Part shown: piece after piece, positions 1-9,620 of the stretch
Layout: each line of letters begins with the position of its first letter
Numbering within the stretch: position 1 is the stretch's first letter
Assembly (NCBI GenBank): GCA_013214025.1
Contig: JABSRN010000067.1
Location: 1-64,000, forward strand
Source of the DNA: Polyangiaceae bacterium
GTDB taxonomy: Bacteria; Myxococcota_A; Polyangia; Polyangiales; Polyangiaceae
Direction: 5' to 3'
DNA length: 64,000 nucleotides
Program-made: the position numbers and the translations under genes
Notes under the pieces: model-generated
What the model was told of the DNA's origin: nothing
Database searches by the model: none
Seen by the model: only the letters and a program-made list of their open reading frames with translations

Positions 1-57
1 AGCGGAATTCTGAGCGAATATCCGCGGGCCTTGCCCCTCCCCGCAATCGGCGGCCCA

Positions 58-675
58 TCAGCGGCGTTTTCGATAGCGGAGCCGGTAAATAGGCAAGCCG
101 TCCTCGATGGCCCGCCGTTCCCGAGGACTGCGGGCGCCATAGGGATTCTCTGCGACCCGGGGGCCGTCCGTTTCCCAAGCTTCGAGTCCGGGATCGGCGG
201 ACGCCACTTCTTCATAGGCGTCAATGCGATCCTCTACGTCGGATTGCACAAAAAGCTCGCCGCCGGGGACCAACACACGCGTGATTCCGGCGATGACCTC
301 GGGCTGGGCGAGGATCCGCTTGTGGTGCCTCTTCTTCCACCAGGGGTCCGGAAAGTGAATGTACACTCGGTGGATGGATGCTTCCGTAAGTCGTAGCAGG
401 GCGAGGCGCGCATCTTCCGCCATACAGCGCGCCCGAGCGCTAAAGCCCAAGCGTCGCAAGCGGTCGTCCACAATGCTCGACGACTTACGGCGGATTTCGA
501 AGCCCAATATCCGCGATTCTGGAGCCGCCTCGAGCCGTTCCACCGTAAACCAGCCCCTGCCCGGACCGATTTCCAGCTCGATCTCACCGTGCTCTTGCTC
601 AAACAAGTCGCCGGGGGATATCACTTCCCCTTCGGGAAGCTCGGCTGCGTTTTCGTAAGGATTCGCCTTCGGCAT
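58..675 (-). CDS. trmB: tRNA (guanine-N7-)-methyltransferase TrmB
   Basis: Methylates G46 of tRNA to m7G using S-adenosylmethionine, in the cytoplasm. The 205-residue protein has the SAM-binding start (ELEIGPGRGWF) near residue 33 and the family signature HFPDPWWKKRHHKRI, which in TrmB joins catalysis and tRNA binding; the C-terminal RSPRERRAIEDGLPIYRLRYRK stretch is also typical. The frame is open further upstream to 756, but that extension would run into the divergent gene at 702 and has no TrmB character, so I chose the ATG giving MPKANPYE. Length fits the family (about 200 to 240). The gene is single and divergent from its neighbour. Identification is from motifs seen plus family knowledge; confidence is high. 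Confidence 0.93.
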   Translation of the reverse strand: MPKANPYENAAELPEGEVISPGDLFEQEHGEIELEIGPGRGWFTVERLEAAPESRILGFEIRRKSSSIVDDRLRRLGFSARARCMAEDARLALLRLTEASIHRVYIHFPDPWWKKRHHKRILAQPEVIAGITRVLVPGGELFVQSDVEDRIDAYEEVASADPGLEAWETDGPRVAENPYGARSPRERRAIEDGLPIYRLRYRKRR

Positions 676-701
676 CGTGCGGCGCGAACTCTTAGCAGGC
701 G

Positions 702-2732
702 ATGACTGGCGTGGAAGCGGAGAAATCGACTTGGCGGCGTTCCGCTGACAATTCACGTCTTTGGCTCGGGCTATTTCTCGCGATCGCCGGGGTCAGCGGC
801 ATCATTGTCGTGCAACGCATGCTCGCGGCCTGCGGGGAACTCTCGCTACCCCTCGACGACAGCTACATTCATCTGCAGTACGCCCGCGCCCTCGCCCAGG
901 GCACGCCATTCGTTTACAGCGCCGATGCAGCGCCCAGCCCCGGCGCCACGTCCTTATTATGGCCCTGCCTGCTCGCCCCCGCATTCTGGCTAGGACTGAG
1001 CGACAGCCAAGCCTGCATTGTCCCGATTGGATACGGGTTCGTCTTTTTTGGATTGCTAGCGTATGAGACGGGACAGAGCGCTCGCGCGTTGACCGGCAGC
1101 CCACTCGGTTGGCTCGCCGGCGTCATGGTTCTCGGCTTTGGCGCAAACTGGTGGTTCGCTGCCAGTGGCATGGCCGTGCTGCCGTTTGCTTGGGTGCTCA
1201 TGCGCTCTGCACGGCGTGCCGCCGATTGGGTCGACACTCCCCCCGAGGAGGAGTTGCGCCCGGGCGCCAGGCGCGAGCTGCTGGCGCTCGCCTGGCTCGC
1301 GCCGCTGACTCGACCCGAAGGCATTCTCGCTACGAGCGTCATCGTTACCGCCTTCGCCCTGCGAGGGCGACGAGCCTACGCGCCGTGGGCGCTGGCTTGC
1401 GCGGGCGGACTGATCGGACCGAGCTGCGTCAATTGGCTGTTCACCGGCTCGGCTGTGTCCACGACCGCGCTGGCCAAATGGATGCCGCTGAATCCGTATT
1501 ATTCGGATTCCATTATATCAATCATCTGGCACTACGTTCAATCGCTCTTTTTGGAGTTACTGAACGGCGAAGCTCATGCCCGGCTGTTTGTGCCATCCGG
1601 TTCCGGCCCGATTGCCGTTCTGAGCCTGCTCGCACTGGCGGCGTTGGCTTGGCGTCGCCCGCGATTCCGCACGCTCGCCATGCTGATCATTGCGGGCGGC
1701 ATGCTGCTGCCCACCAGCTACGAAACCTTTCTAGTCAATCGCCTCCGCTACCTCTGGCCCTTCGCCCCCGCGTGGTTCGTCGGCGCCACCGTGCTCGCCG
1801 TGAGTGGCACCCGTCAGCTACGGAATTGGGCCGCTAGGTACTGCAGCCGTGCACCGCGTGCAGAATATGTCTCGGCTCCCGCACTGGTATTGATGATCCT
1901 GGCCCTGGCAGCTCTTGTGCCCCAGTCGATATCTGATCTGGCGGCGAGTGCCAGCGCCATCTCTCGACAACAGGTCGCGATGGGTCGTTGGATCGCCGCG
2001 AAACTCCCGGCGGATAGTCTGGTGGGCGTAAACGACACGGGCGCCGTGGCGTACTTTGGGCGCCGGCGCACCTTTGACTTGGTGGGCTTGACCACCACCG
2101 GCGAGGCGCGTCATTGGACGGCAGGCGCCGGATCACGCTTTGAGCACTATGAACAGCTGACGGCGGCGAAGCTTCCTGACTATCTGGTGATTTACCCGGA
2201 GTGGCTGAACGTCCCGGCCCTGCTGGGCCAACCGCTGCACGAGCGCCGCGTTCGCTCGACCATTCTCGGCGGCGAGCGCATGGTCGCCTTCGTTGCGGAC
2301 TACAGCACTCTGGGAAGCGGGCAGCAGAGCTCCGAACACCCGGGGACAGCTTTCGATGAGATGGACACGGCAGATCTCAAGAGCGAATCGGTTCACGAAT
2401 TCGAGCTCGGCCCCACTCGAGCCGAATACAATCACGTCGTCGAACACAACGGACGCGTGGACGGTGCACGGGACCATCGAAGCTTTGACCGATTTGTCAT
2501 CCGGCTACAGCCTGGGGGGAACTTCGTGATGCGATTGGGGAGCGAGGTCCGTCAAACCCTTGATGTGCGCATCGATGGGGAGCCCTGGAGCCGCGTCACT
2601 GTCGAGGTCTCTCCTTGGCAAGAACACGAACTCGCCGTTCCCCTAGGAACCAGCACGGGGAACCATCGGATCGAAATTCGTGCCGAGGCGCCGGATGCCT
2701 TCTTCGACTCGCTCCACTACTATAGTTTTTGA
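702..2732 (+). CDS. GT-C type integral membrane glycosyltransferase-like protein
   Basis: A 676-residue protein with about ten hydrophobic segments in its first two thirds and a soluble C-terminal part (from about residue 440). After the first membrane segment comes a loop with LPLDDSYIHLQYARAL. An acidic pair in the first periplasmic loop is the usual catalytic signature of lipid-linked-sugar GT-C enzymes, so transfer of a sugar from a polyprenyl-phosphate donor is inferred. The C-terminal region (about 560 to 676) looks like a beta-sandwich. Acceptor and sugar are unknown. Related membrane proteins lie at 24.4, 27.1 and 30.2 kb, with a possible donor synthase at 29.4 kb. The start is the first ATG after the divergent trmB; no strong ribosome site was seen. 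Confidence 0.7.
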   Translation: MTGVEAEKSTWRRSADNSRLWLGLFLAIAGVSGIIVVQRMLAACGELSLPLDDSYIHLQYARALAQGTPFVYSADAAPSPGATSLLWPCLLAPAFWLGLSDSQACIVPIGYGFVFFGLLAYETGQSARALTGSPLGWLAGVMVLGFGANWWFAASGMAVLPFAWVLMRSARRAADWVDTPPEEELRPGARRELLALAWLAPLTRPEGILATSVIVTAFALRGRRAYAPWALACAGGLIGPSCVNWLFTGSAVSTTALAKWMPLNPYYSDSIISIIWHYVQSLFLELLNGEAHARLFVPSGSGPIAVLSLLALAALAWRRPRFRTLAMLIIAGGMLLPTSYETFLVNRLRYLWPFAPAWFVGATVLAVSGTRQLRNWAARYCSRAPRAEYVSAPALVLMILALAALVPQSISDLAASASAISRQQVAMGRWIAAKLPADSLVGVNDTGAVAYFGRRRTFDLVGLTTTGEARHWTAGAGSRFEHYEQLTAAKLPDYLVIYPEWLNVPALLGQPLHERRVRSTILGGERMVAFVADYSTLGSGQQSSEHPGTAFDEMDTADLKSESVHEFELGPTRAEYNHVVEHNGRVDGARDHRSFDRFVIRLQPGGNFVMRLGSEVRQTLDVRIDGEPWSRVTVEVSPWQEHELAVPLGTSTGNHRIEIRAEAPDAFFDSLHYYSF

Positions 2733-2954
2733 GCGTATCTCGTTTGAGACGGTAGTTCCTGAGCGCGCAGCTCAGATGGGCGCCAGCCCACCCGTGCTGA
2801 CGACGAGCCAAACAGAAAAACGGAAAAACGGAACCGAAGCTTAGGCTGTGACAAATGCGCGCCGCCCGCTGCCGAAAGCTCAGAAACCGCACCCCGTGAT
2901 GCATCGGGACTCTGAAGCTGCTCCTCTAACTCGGGAGGGTGCTATACAAATTAC

Positions 2955-3896
2955 ATGAAGTCTCGAGCTCTGGGCGCCACCGGTGTGAGGTTGCCGGAAG
3001 TAATGCTCGGCACATGGGGCTTGTCTGGGGATGCCTACGGAGCCGTGACCGAAGCCGAGCAAGATCGAGTGATCGAGCGGGCCTATCGCTTGGGCATCCG
3101 CGGCTTTGATGTAGCCGACAGCTACGCCCACGGAGGGATGGAAGAGCGGCTCGGCAAGCGCCTGGCGGACAAGTCCGACAGCTTCATCGTGACCAAGATC
3201 GGCACGGACCGTACGGCCTCACCGGTAAAGCGCTTCGACCGCGGTTTCTTGCTCGCCCAGGTGGACGCTTGCCTCGAACGCCAAGAACGAGACGTGCTCG
3301 ATTGTGTGCTCTTGCACAACCCCTCCGCTGCAGCCTTGCAGCGCGGAGAGGCGACGGACGCCATGAAGGAGCTGGTCGATACCGGCAAGCTCAAGCACTG
3401 GGGGGTCAGCGTCGGCTCGGCGGCTATTGGAGAGGCGGCGCTCGATCAGGACGCACCCATATTGATGCTCGCCCACAACGCCTTCATGGACCGCGACTTG
3501 GCGATACTGCGCGAACGGGTCATCGAGAAGCGCACCGGCGTGTTGGCGCGTTCGGTGCTCTCCCACGGTTTGCTCTGCGGGCAGTGGCCACCCCATAAGG
3601 AATTTCCTGCTACCGATCATCGCTCCGCTCGATGGACTCCGGACGAGTTGCGACGACGAACGGGTCAGCTCGAGGCCCTGCGAGCCTTGATCGGCGACGA
3701 CGTGCTGACCATGAGGAGCAGTGCCCTGCGCTACGTATTGGCAGACCCACAAATCAGCGCCATGGTGATCGGTCCCCGGGATTGCACCCAGCTCGATCAA
3801 CTGGTTCGGGAGTCCGGACGAGGCGCGCCTTACCTGGATGAACAACGCCTCAAGCGATTTGCGAACCGCCTGATGGACGTGGGTGTAACTCGGTGA
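2955..3896 (+). CDS. Aldo/keto reductase
   Basis: A 313-residue cytosolic NAD(P)H-dependent oxidoreductase of the AKR superfamily. The catalytic tetrad is visible: Asp52 and Tyr57 in FDVADSYAHG, Lys81 in IVTKIG and His121 in VLLHNP. The N-terminus (MKSRALGATGVRLPEVMLGTWGLSG) is typical of the AKR subfamily that includes YajO/YdhF-like and ion-channel-beta-like proteins. The C-terminal IGPRDCTQLDQLV matches the cofactor-binding end. The substrate cannot be told from sequence. The gene lies 58 bases before the phosphatase at 3955 in the same direction, so the two may be co-transcribed. A GGGAGG sits about 20 bases before the ATG, rather far for a ribosome site. Confidence 0.88.
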   Translation: MKSRALGATGVRLPEVMLGTWGLSGDAYGAVTEAEQDRVIERAYRLGIRGFDVADSYAHGGMEERLGKRLADKSDSFIVTKIGTDRTASPVKRFDRGFLLAQVDACLERQERDVLDCVLLHNPSAAALQRGEATDAMKELVDTGKLKHWGVSVGSAAIGEAALDQDAPILMLAHNAFMDRDLAILRERVIEKRTGVLARSVLSHGLLCGQWPPHKEFPATDHRSARWTPDELRRRTGQLEALRALIGDDVLTMRSSALRYVLADPQISAMVIGPRDCTQLDQLVRESGRGAPYLDEQRLKRFANRLMDVGVTR

Positions 3897-3954
3897 AGGC
3901 TCTGAGCGCGCAGCGCCGGACACGGAGCGAAAACGTCGACGGGACCGTGAGACG

Positions 3955-4797
3955 ATGAACGATCCAGTCCTGGACGAGATGGTGCGGATCGCCGAGGCAG
4001 CCAGCCCGCTGATACTCGAAGTGTACAAGACGGATTTTTCCGTGGACTACAAGGCTAAGGACGATCCGGTGACCCAGGCGGACCAGCGCGCCAACGAGCA
4101 AATCTGCGCCAGCCTGGCCGACGCCTTTCCGGACGCCGGCATCGTGGCCGAAGAAAGCGATCCTGAGGGATTCCGCCGGGCCCAGGCGGCCGAACGCATC
4201 TTCTTCGTGGATCCCTTGGATGGGACTCGGGAGTTCGTGGCCAAAAATGGCGAGTTCGTCATCATGATAGGGCTGGTGGAGGGAGATCGCGCCACGCATG
4301 GGGTGGTCCTGGCTCCGGCGTCGGGGATCCTGTGGGCCGCTAGCCCATCGACAGCTGCCTGGCGTTCCCGCCCTGGCGAGAACCGCTCCATGATACATGT
4401 AGGCAACTGTGGGCGCTTAGAAGACACTATGGTGGTCGCGTCCCGAAGTCACCGAACCGAGGTCCTCGAGCAGGTGCTTGAATTTTTCGGCACCAGCACG
4501 GTAATGGCGCTGGGCTCCGCAGGGCTCAAGGGCGCTGCCATCGCGGACGCCAGCGCGGATCTCTATGTGGCTCCGGGCCATGCGGGAAAACGCTGGGATT
4601 CGTGCGCCGTCGACGCATTGGTCCACCAAGCGGGAGGGGTCTATACGGACGCTTATGGAACGCTGATGGACTATCGAAGTCGTGACTTAACGAATCGCCG
4701 AGGCGTTGCCGCATGCAATAAAACTTTGCACCCGCTGCTGATCAGCCGCCTCGCCGACGCGAGAGCCACCCATCCCGACGCACCCGAGCTCAAGTAG
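3955..4797 (+). CDS. cysQ: CysQ/inositol monophosphatase family phosphatase
   Basis: A 280-residue magnesium-dependent phosphatase of the FIG/IMPase superfamily. Seen motifs: DPVTQADQRANEQI (about 37 to 50), the acidic pair EES (66 to 68), the metal-binding FFVDPLDGTREF (Asp86, Asp89) and the late WDSCAVDALVHQAGG. The order and the phrase DPLDGTREF fit 3'(2'),5'-bisphosphate nucleotidase (CysQ), which removes PAP made during sulfate assimilation, better than inositol monophosphatase, but substrate calling within this family is unsafe. No sulfate assimilation genes are nearby. The start is the ATG just after GTGAGACG; it follows the aldo/keto reductase closely. Confidence 0.8.
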   Translation: MNDPVLDEMVRIAEAASPLILEVYKTDFSVDYKAKDDPVTQADQRANEQICASLADAFPDAGIVAEESDPEGFRRAQAAERIFFVDPLDGTREFVAKNGEFVIMIGLVEGDRATHGVVLAPASGILWAASPSTAAWRSRPGENRSMIHVGNCGRLEDTMVVASRSHRTEVLEQVLEFFGTSTVMALGSAGLKGAAIADASADLYVAPGHAGKRWDSCAVDALVHQAGGVYTDAYGTLMDYRSRDLTNRRGVAACNKTLHPLLISRLADARATHPDAPELK

Positions 4798-5079
4798 ACC
4801 AATAAAACCCCGCAGATCCTCTTCGCGCAGCAAGAATCTGCCAATGCCGAGGCCACTCCGATCGGTCCAGCCGCATCGATACATCTCTCCGCCGACGGCT
4901 CGGACGCCTGTTTCGGACGATTTCATATGCCACAGACTGGGGGCTCTCATTGACACCACTCCAACCCCTGCCTTACCGTCCCCCTGGGAACGTCGAATTC
5001 GCGGAGATTGCGGGACCTTAGGGTCTACCCAACCCGTGACTACGGCATGCCCAGAACACAATCCTCGGGAGGAAATTAC

Positions 5080-6819
5080 ATGCGCTCCATAGTAACGGCC
5101 GCGTCACTCATCCGCTCTCTCGTGCTCGGCACGATCACGACGACTGCCACCATCGGCATGGTGACTTCTGTTGTCGGCTGCAAAGACGAAAGTCAGCCGG
5201 AATACTGGGTCGACAAGCTCGAAGACGACAAATGGCGACCCACTGCCATCAAACGCCTAGCGCAGTTCTTCGAAGACGCCGTCACCAAAGCCGGCAGCGA
5301 CCACACCAAACCCGAGGTCACCCAGCTGCTCGACCAGGTGGTTGAACCCCTGTCGAAAAGCTACGTCGACCACTACGGGGATCTAAACCAAAAATCCCGC
5401 ATCGCCCTGATCAAACTGATCGGTTCGATGAAGGACCCACGCTCGGAACCCGCTCTGATCAAGGCCTTCGAAGAGTTCGCCTCGAGCGGGCGTGACGGTG
5501 CCGACGACGTTCGTTGGGCGGCTCTGGCAGCCGGCGAGCTCAAGCTAGAAGGCACCGCCCCATCGATGCTAGCCGCCTTCGACAAGATTCGTGCGGGTAG
5601 CAAGGAAGGAGCCAAGTCCTACCAAGATCTGAATCAGGCCATGGTGAAGATGCCCAACAAGGCGTGGGTGGAGCCTCTCCTTCAGAAACTCGTGGCGGAC
5701 ATCGAAAAGCCCAACGCGAAAGACACGGACTCCGTTGCCGATTTCAAGAACCAGCTGTTCTGGCAAACCACCGCCGCCCAAATCCTAGGTGAAATCGGTG
5801 ATGCCTCCGCAGTCGAGCGCTTGTTGAAGGTGATGCTGGATCCGCACAAGGCAGACATTCAGATGACGACCATCGTCGCCCTAGCCAAAATCGGCAAGCC
5901 CGCCGTCGACCGCACCGTTAAGCTGCTCAACGACGAAGACAAGGGGCTAGCAGACTTTGCAGCCATCAAGATCAAGAAAGCCACCAAGAAAGCGCCCACG
6001 GGCAAGCCGCACATTCAGACGGCGGCATTGGTGTTGGGAACCATCGGAAACTCCGCTGCTGAAATCGCCATGATTACCGCTCTAGGCAAGCAGGAAGACG
6101 AGTCGAACAAGGCAGTGATCGCACGCGAACTAGCGAAGCTGCCGCACACGGCCAAGAGCCAAGCCGCCTTCAAAGCGGCCGTCGAGTCCATCTCGGCGGA
6201 CACGCTGATTCCGCCCCATCGGAACGCTCTCGCGGTGTTATCAGAATCCGCGGGCATGTTCTTCGACAGCAGCATGACGCCGTGGCTGCTGGAAACCGCC
6301 GGCAAGGTAAAGGGCGACTCGGAGATGAGGCGCAACGCACAGGTCGCCATGACCGTGACTGCCATGAAGCTGATGGACAAGTCTCAATTAAGCAAGGTGA
6401 AGCGCGCCGTGAACCGCTACGGCAGCAAGATGGAGAAAGACTCCTTCAAGCTCGCCGAAGCCATGGTCACCAAGTGCGACAAGAACCTCGCTTGTTATCT
6501 CGATGAGTCCGAAAAGAGCGCCAACCAGGAACGCAAGACCCAGTTCGCGGGAATCAAGGCGGCGTATATGGTCGGTACTCTGGGACAAGCGGCCACAGCC
6601 GACGAGGTCATCAAGCGCCTCGACGGCATCGAAAACTACGCCGTTCGGTACGTCGCCGGTCAGGCCATCGACCACTTGTTGCCCGCAGGCTCGGGGACGG
6701 TCGCAGACGCGTTGGAGAAAATCATCGAACGGAACAAGAAAACCGCTGACAAGAAGCGAATCGGCGCCGATGCACCCATCAAACAGGTGATGTATCGAGT
6801 CCGCAGTCGGGCCCGCTAG
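5080..6819 (+). CDS. HEAT-repeat lipoprotein
   Basis: A 579-residue secreted lipoprotein. The start is chosen at the ATG preceded by GGGAGGAAATTAC, a strong ribosome site; the open frame begins further upstream without support. The N-terminus is a signal peptide with a lipobox ending VVGC (Cys about 31), so the mature protein is probably lipid-anchored. The rest is alpha-helical with HEAT/armadillo-like repeats, for example EPALIKAFEEFA, WAALAAGELKLEG, AAQILGEIGDASAVERLLKVML and TIVALAKIGKPAVDRTVKLL. Such solenoids mediate protein contacts; no enzyme motif is visible. It is followed by a clear terminator. The downstream gene is a sigma-54 activator on the same strand but in a separate unit. 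Confidence 0.8.
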   Translation: MRSIVTAASLIRSLVLGTITTTATIGMVTSVVGCKDESQPEYWVDKLEDDKWRPTAIKRLAQFFEDAVTKAGSDHTKPEVTQLLDQVVEPLSKSYVDHYGDLNQKSRIALIKLIGSMKDPRSEPALIKAFEEFASSGRDGADDVRWAALAAGELKLEGTAPSMLAAFDKIRAGSKEGAKSYQDLNQAMVKMPNKAWVEPLLQKLVADIEKPNAKDTDSVADFKNQLFWQTTAAQILGEIGDASAVERLLKVMLDPHKADIQMTTIVALAKIGKPAVDRTVKLLNDEDKGLADFAAIKIKKATKKAPTGKPHIQTAALVLGTIGNSAAEIAMITALGKQEDESNKAVIARELAKLPHTAKSQAAFKAAVESISADTLIPPHRNALAVLSESAGMFFDSSMTPWLLETAGKVKGDSEMRRNAQVAMTVTAMKLMDKSQLSKVKRAVNRYGSKMEKDSFKLAEAMVTKCDKNLACYLDESEKSANQERKTQFAGIKAAYMVGTLGQAATADEVIKRLDGIENYAVRYVAGQAIDHLLPAGSGTVADALEKIIERNKKTADKKRIGADAPIKQVMYRVRSRAR

Positions 6820-6838
6820 TCCCGATTGGCACGTACTG

Positions 6839-6866
6839 AAAAAGGGCTCCTCGCGGGGTCCTTTTT
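6839..6866 (+). terminator. Rho-independent terminator of the HEAT lipoprotein gene
   Basis: A 12-pair stem (AAAAAGGGCTCC / GGGGTCCTTTTT with two G-T pairs) closes on the tetraloop TCGC and ends in a T run. It lies 20 bases after the stop codon at 6819. Confidence 0.85.
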
Positions 6867-6992
6867 CTATTTTGTGAGTCTGCTGCCCGACGCCGGGCAG
6901 CAGCGCCGAGCACGGACGCCAGCCACGGACGCCAGCCACGACGGCCCCCAGCGCCAGAGCTGACCACCATTTCTCTCGATATCCAACGACAG

Positions 6993-8951
6993 TTGGTTGA
7001 CCCGTGGCCCGTCTCGCTAGACCCTGAAGTCGTGGCCCGCCTTAGTCTTCAGTATGCCCAAGCGGGGAAATCCACGTTGTTTCACGCAGACCGCGACATC
7101 GTGCTGATAGGGCGCGGCGCCCAAGCCGATTTGGTCCTTGAGGAAAACTTCGTAGCGGCTCGCCACGCCCAGTTGGTCATCAGTCAGAGCGAAGTGAACG
7201 TGCTCAACCTATCGGGCAGGGCGGCAAGCCGTGTCCTCAGAGGCGACGAGGTCATCGAACTGGGGGAGACGTCCGTCGAGTTGCTCGCTCGCGATCGACT
7301 GGAGCTCGGGATGGCTGCGGGCCCTACTGTCGTACTGAACGTTCTGATTGGCGCCGAAGACGAGCCCGCCCATGTGGTCGATCTGCGGTCGCTGGCCGAC
7401 GTGGTCGGCGCGCATACGAGCCGCCAGGACGCGGCACTCAAGGAGCTACTAACGGTCCAATCCCGCATCGGCGAGGCCGACGATCTGGACGGCGTCTTGT
7501 GCCGAGTCGCCGACGCCGCCCTCGATTTGGTTCCGCGTGCCACACACGTGACCTTGGTGCTCCGCGACGAAACCACCAAGACCGACAAACTGGGCAGCTA
7601 CGTGCCCGTTCTGACTCGGGTTCGGGGAAACGACGGACGAGGCACCACGCCCAGCTCGCCCGTCCAAATTACCCGAAGCGTGTTCCGGAAAGTCGTGGAG
7701 GAACGCGCTTTCGTACTCGCCGCAGACACCGAGAACGCGGGATTGGCATCCGAGTCCTTCCTCGGTGCGAGCATCATGAGCACCATCGGCGTGCCCTTGT
7801 TCAAGGGCGAAAAGATCGTCGGCGTGATCCAAGTCGACGCGAGGGAAAGCCAAGCACCCTTCGATTCTACGGACGTCGACGCGCTCGGTGTGCTCGCAGC
7901 CAACGCATCCTTGGCTGTTGCAAACGCTCGATTGATTTCGCAACTCGAAAGCGCTGAACGGAGACTGACTGCCGAGGTGAACTTCCTGAAGGGAGCCCGC
8001 CGCGCGCCGCCCGCTATCATCGGCGAGTCACCGCCGATGATACGCCTCAGCGAACAACTCAAGAAAGTGAGCCCAACCCGGGTCAGCGTTCTCATTGAAG
8101 GGGAAACCGGCACTGGCAAAGAACTGGTCGCAGCCGCTCTCCACCACGGCAGCCCACGCGCGAACCGACTCTTTGTCGCGCAAAACTGTGCGGCCCTGCC
8201 CGCTAATCTGCTGGAGAGCGAGCTGTTCGGACACATACGAGGTGCCTTCACCGGAGCGCGCGACGACAAGCGTGGGCTGTTTGAGGTGGCCGACGGAGGC
8301 AGCTTATTCTTGGACGAGATAGCTGAACTGCCCTTGGAGCTGCAGGGGAAACTGCTGCGGGTGCTGCAAGAAGGCGAAGTCCGTCCTCTGGGAGCCACTG
8401 CGTCCAAACAGGTCGACGTCCGGATTATCGCCGCCTGCAATATCGATTTGGAAGCACGAGTTCGCGAGGGAAAGTTTCGTGAGGATCTGTTGTATCGATT
8501 GAAGGTATTCCCCCTCGCGGTCCCGCCGCTTCGGGAGCGACAAGAGGACATCCCCCGACTGATTCGACATTTTCTGAAGCACTACGCCATTGAGTTCGGC
8601 TTCCCCGAGGCGCGACTGGCCCAGAACACACTAGATTTGCTCACCGACTATCGGTGGCCGGGCAATGTTCGCCAGCTGCAGAACGAAGTGCAGCGCCTAC
8701 TCATTGAAGCCGAACCCGGCGCGATCGTCGTGCCCGACATGTTGAGTCCCGACATCCAACGCACCAACGGCCTCGTGGAGAAGGCCCGGCGAAAACGTGG
8801 CTCTCTCAAACAGATGGTGGAGGAGGTCGAGCGGCACCTGGTCAGCGAGTGCCTGCGCGAACACGACGGCAACAAGACCGCCACGGCAAAGACTCTCGGC
8901 ATTACTCGGGAGGGTTTGCACAAGAAGTTGAAACTGCTGGGCCTTAGCTGA
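6993..8951 (+). CDS. FHA-GAF-AAA+-Fis sigma-54-dependent transcription activator
   Basis: A 652-residue enhancer-binding protein. Order seen: FHA domain (about 28 to 105; IGRG and ARHAQLVI), which in known cases binds phosphothreonine; GAF domain (about 155 to 310); AAA+ domain (342 to 565) with Walker A GETGTGKE, the sigma-54 contact loop GAFTGA (about 417 to 422) and Walker B SLFLDEI; C-terminal Fis-type helix-turn-helix (NKTATAKTLGITREGLHKKLK). All parts needed to remodel sigma-54 polymerase are intact. The FHA domain suggests control by a Ser/Thr kinase; the convergent kinase-activator at 9617 is an obvious candidate partner, but that is inference. The start is uncertain: a TTG at 6993 is used, and GTG codons just inside are alternatives. 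Confidence 0.9.
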   Translation: MVDPWPVSLDPEVVARLSLQYAQAGKSTLFHADRDIVLIGRGAQADLVLEENFVAARHAQLVISQSEVNVLNLSGRAASRVLRGDEVIELGETSVELLARDRLELGMAAGPTVVLNVLIGAEDEPAHVVDLRSLADVVGAHTSRQDAALKELLTVQSRIGEADDLDGVLCRVADAALDLVPRATHVTLVLRDETTKTDKLGSYVPVLTRVRGNDGRGTTPSSPVQITRSVFRKVVEERAFVLAADTENAGLASESFLGASIMSTIGVPLFKGEKIVGVIQVDARESQAPFDSTDVDALGVLAANASLAVANARLISQLESAERRLTAEVNFLKGARRAPPAIIGESPPMIRLSEQLKKVSPTRVSVLIEGETGTGKELVAAALHHGSPRANRLFVAQNCAALPANLLESELFGHIRGAFTGARDDKRGLFEVADGGSLFLDEIAELPLELQGKLLRVLQEGEVRPLGATASKQVDVRIIAACNIDLEARVREGKFREDLLYRLKVFPLAVPPLRERQEDIPRLIRHFLKHYAIEFGFPEARLAQNTLDLLTDYRWPGNVRQLQNEVQRLLIEAEPGAIVVPDMLSPDIQRTNGLVEKARRKRGSLKQMVEEVERHLVSECLREHDGNKTATAKTLGITREGLHKKLKLLGLS

Positions 8952-8993
8952 GCTGTCTGCTCCACGTTCGCAGGTCCTGATTAGAATGGGCTC

Positions 8994-9620
8994 TTACTTG
9001 CCATCATCGAGGGCCGCCCGCAGGGCCGGAACATATCCCTGAACCGAAAGATTCTCGAACACATGGGTGATGCGACGGTCCTTGCCCACCAGAAACATCA
9101 TTCGTGCTGGCGCTCCGAAGGCTGTGGTGGCGCCAAAGGCCGCCCGCAAATGGGACTCCTCTTCGGACGCCATGAGAAACGGCAGCTTTTGCTCGCTAGC
9201 GAACGCCCGGTGGCTCACGTGATCTCCGGGAGCGACTGCCAGGGTCGCTCCGAGCGTTTGATTGAAAAGCAACCAGCCATCGCGCAGCACACTCAGATCA
9301 GCGATGCCCGCGGGCGTGGCACCTTCGATAAACACCACCAGTACCGGTTTGTCAGGATAATCCGCCAACCGAAACATCAAGCCATTGTGCGTGACGGCTT
9401 CGAAGCCCGTGACCTCGTCGCCCACTACCAGTCTCTTCTTCGGTGCGCCCTCCAGCCAGTCCGGGGGCGCAGCGCTCGCCGCCGCCGACGCTGCGCTGGC
9501 GCTGCCTCCGTCGCGTTCGCAGGCAGTCAGCGTCACCGCTGCTACCAGACCCACGGCACCCGCGAGGAGTGCGAGCTTGGTGCCGTCGTGAGGCCGGCCA
9601 CTCTCTGACGGCTTCTTCAT
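8994..9620 (-). CDS. Peroxiredoxin-like lipoprotein lacking catalytic cysteines
   Basis: A 208-residue protein with a signal peptide and lipobox LTAC (Cys about 34), then a Ser/Ala-rich linker and a thioredoxin-fold domain resembling bacterioferritin-comigratory-protein peroxiredoxins: [47 protein letters not shown] and [15 protein letters not shown]. In the family the active site reads TPGC with a second Cys five residues later; here it reads TPAGIADLS, so both cysteines are missing and peroxidase activity is unlikely. The ATG overlaps the stop of the kinase-activator gene by four bases (ATGA), so the two are translationally coupled. It may be a sensor or scaffold in that pathway; this is inference. 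Confidence 0.75.
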   Translation of the reverse strand: MKKPSESGRPHDGTKLALLAGAVGLVAAVTLTACERDGGSASAASAAASAAPPDWLEGAPKKRLVVGDEVTGFEAVTHNGLMFRLADYPDKPVLVVFIEGATPAGIADLSVLRDGWLLFNQTLGATLAVAPGDHVSHRAFASEQKLPFLMASEEESHLRAAFGATTAFGAPARMMFLVGKDRRITHVFENLSVQGYVPALRAALDDGK

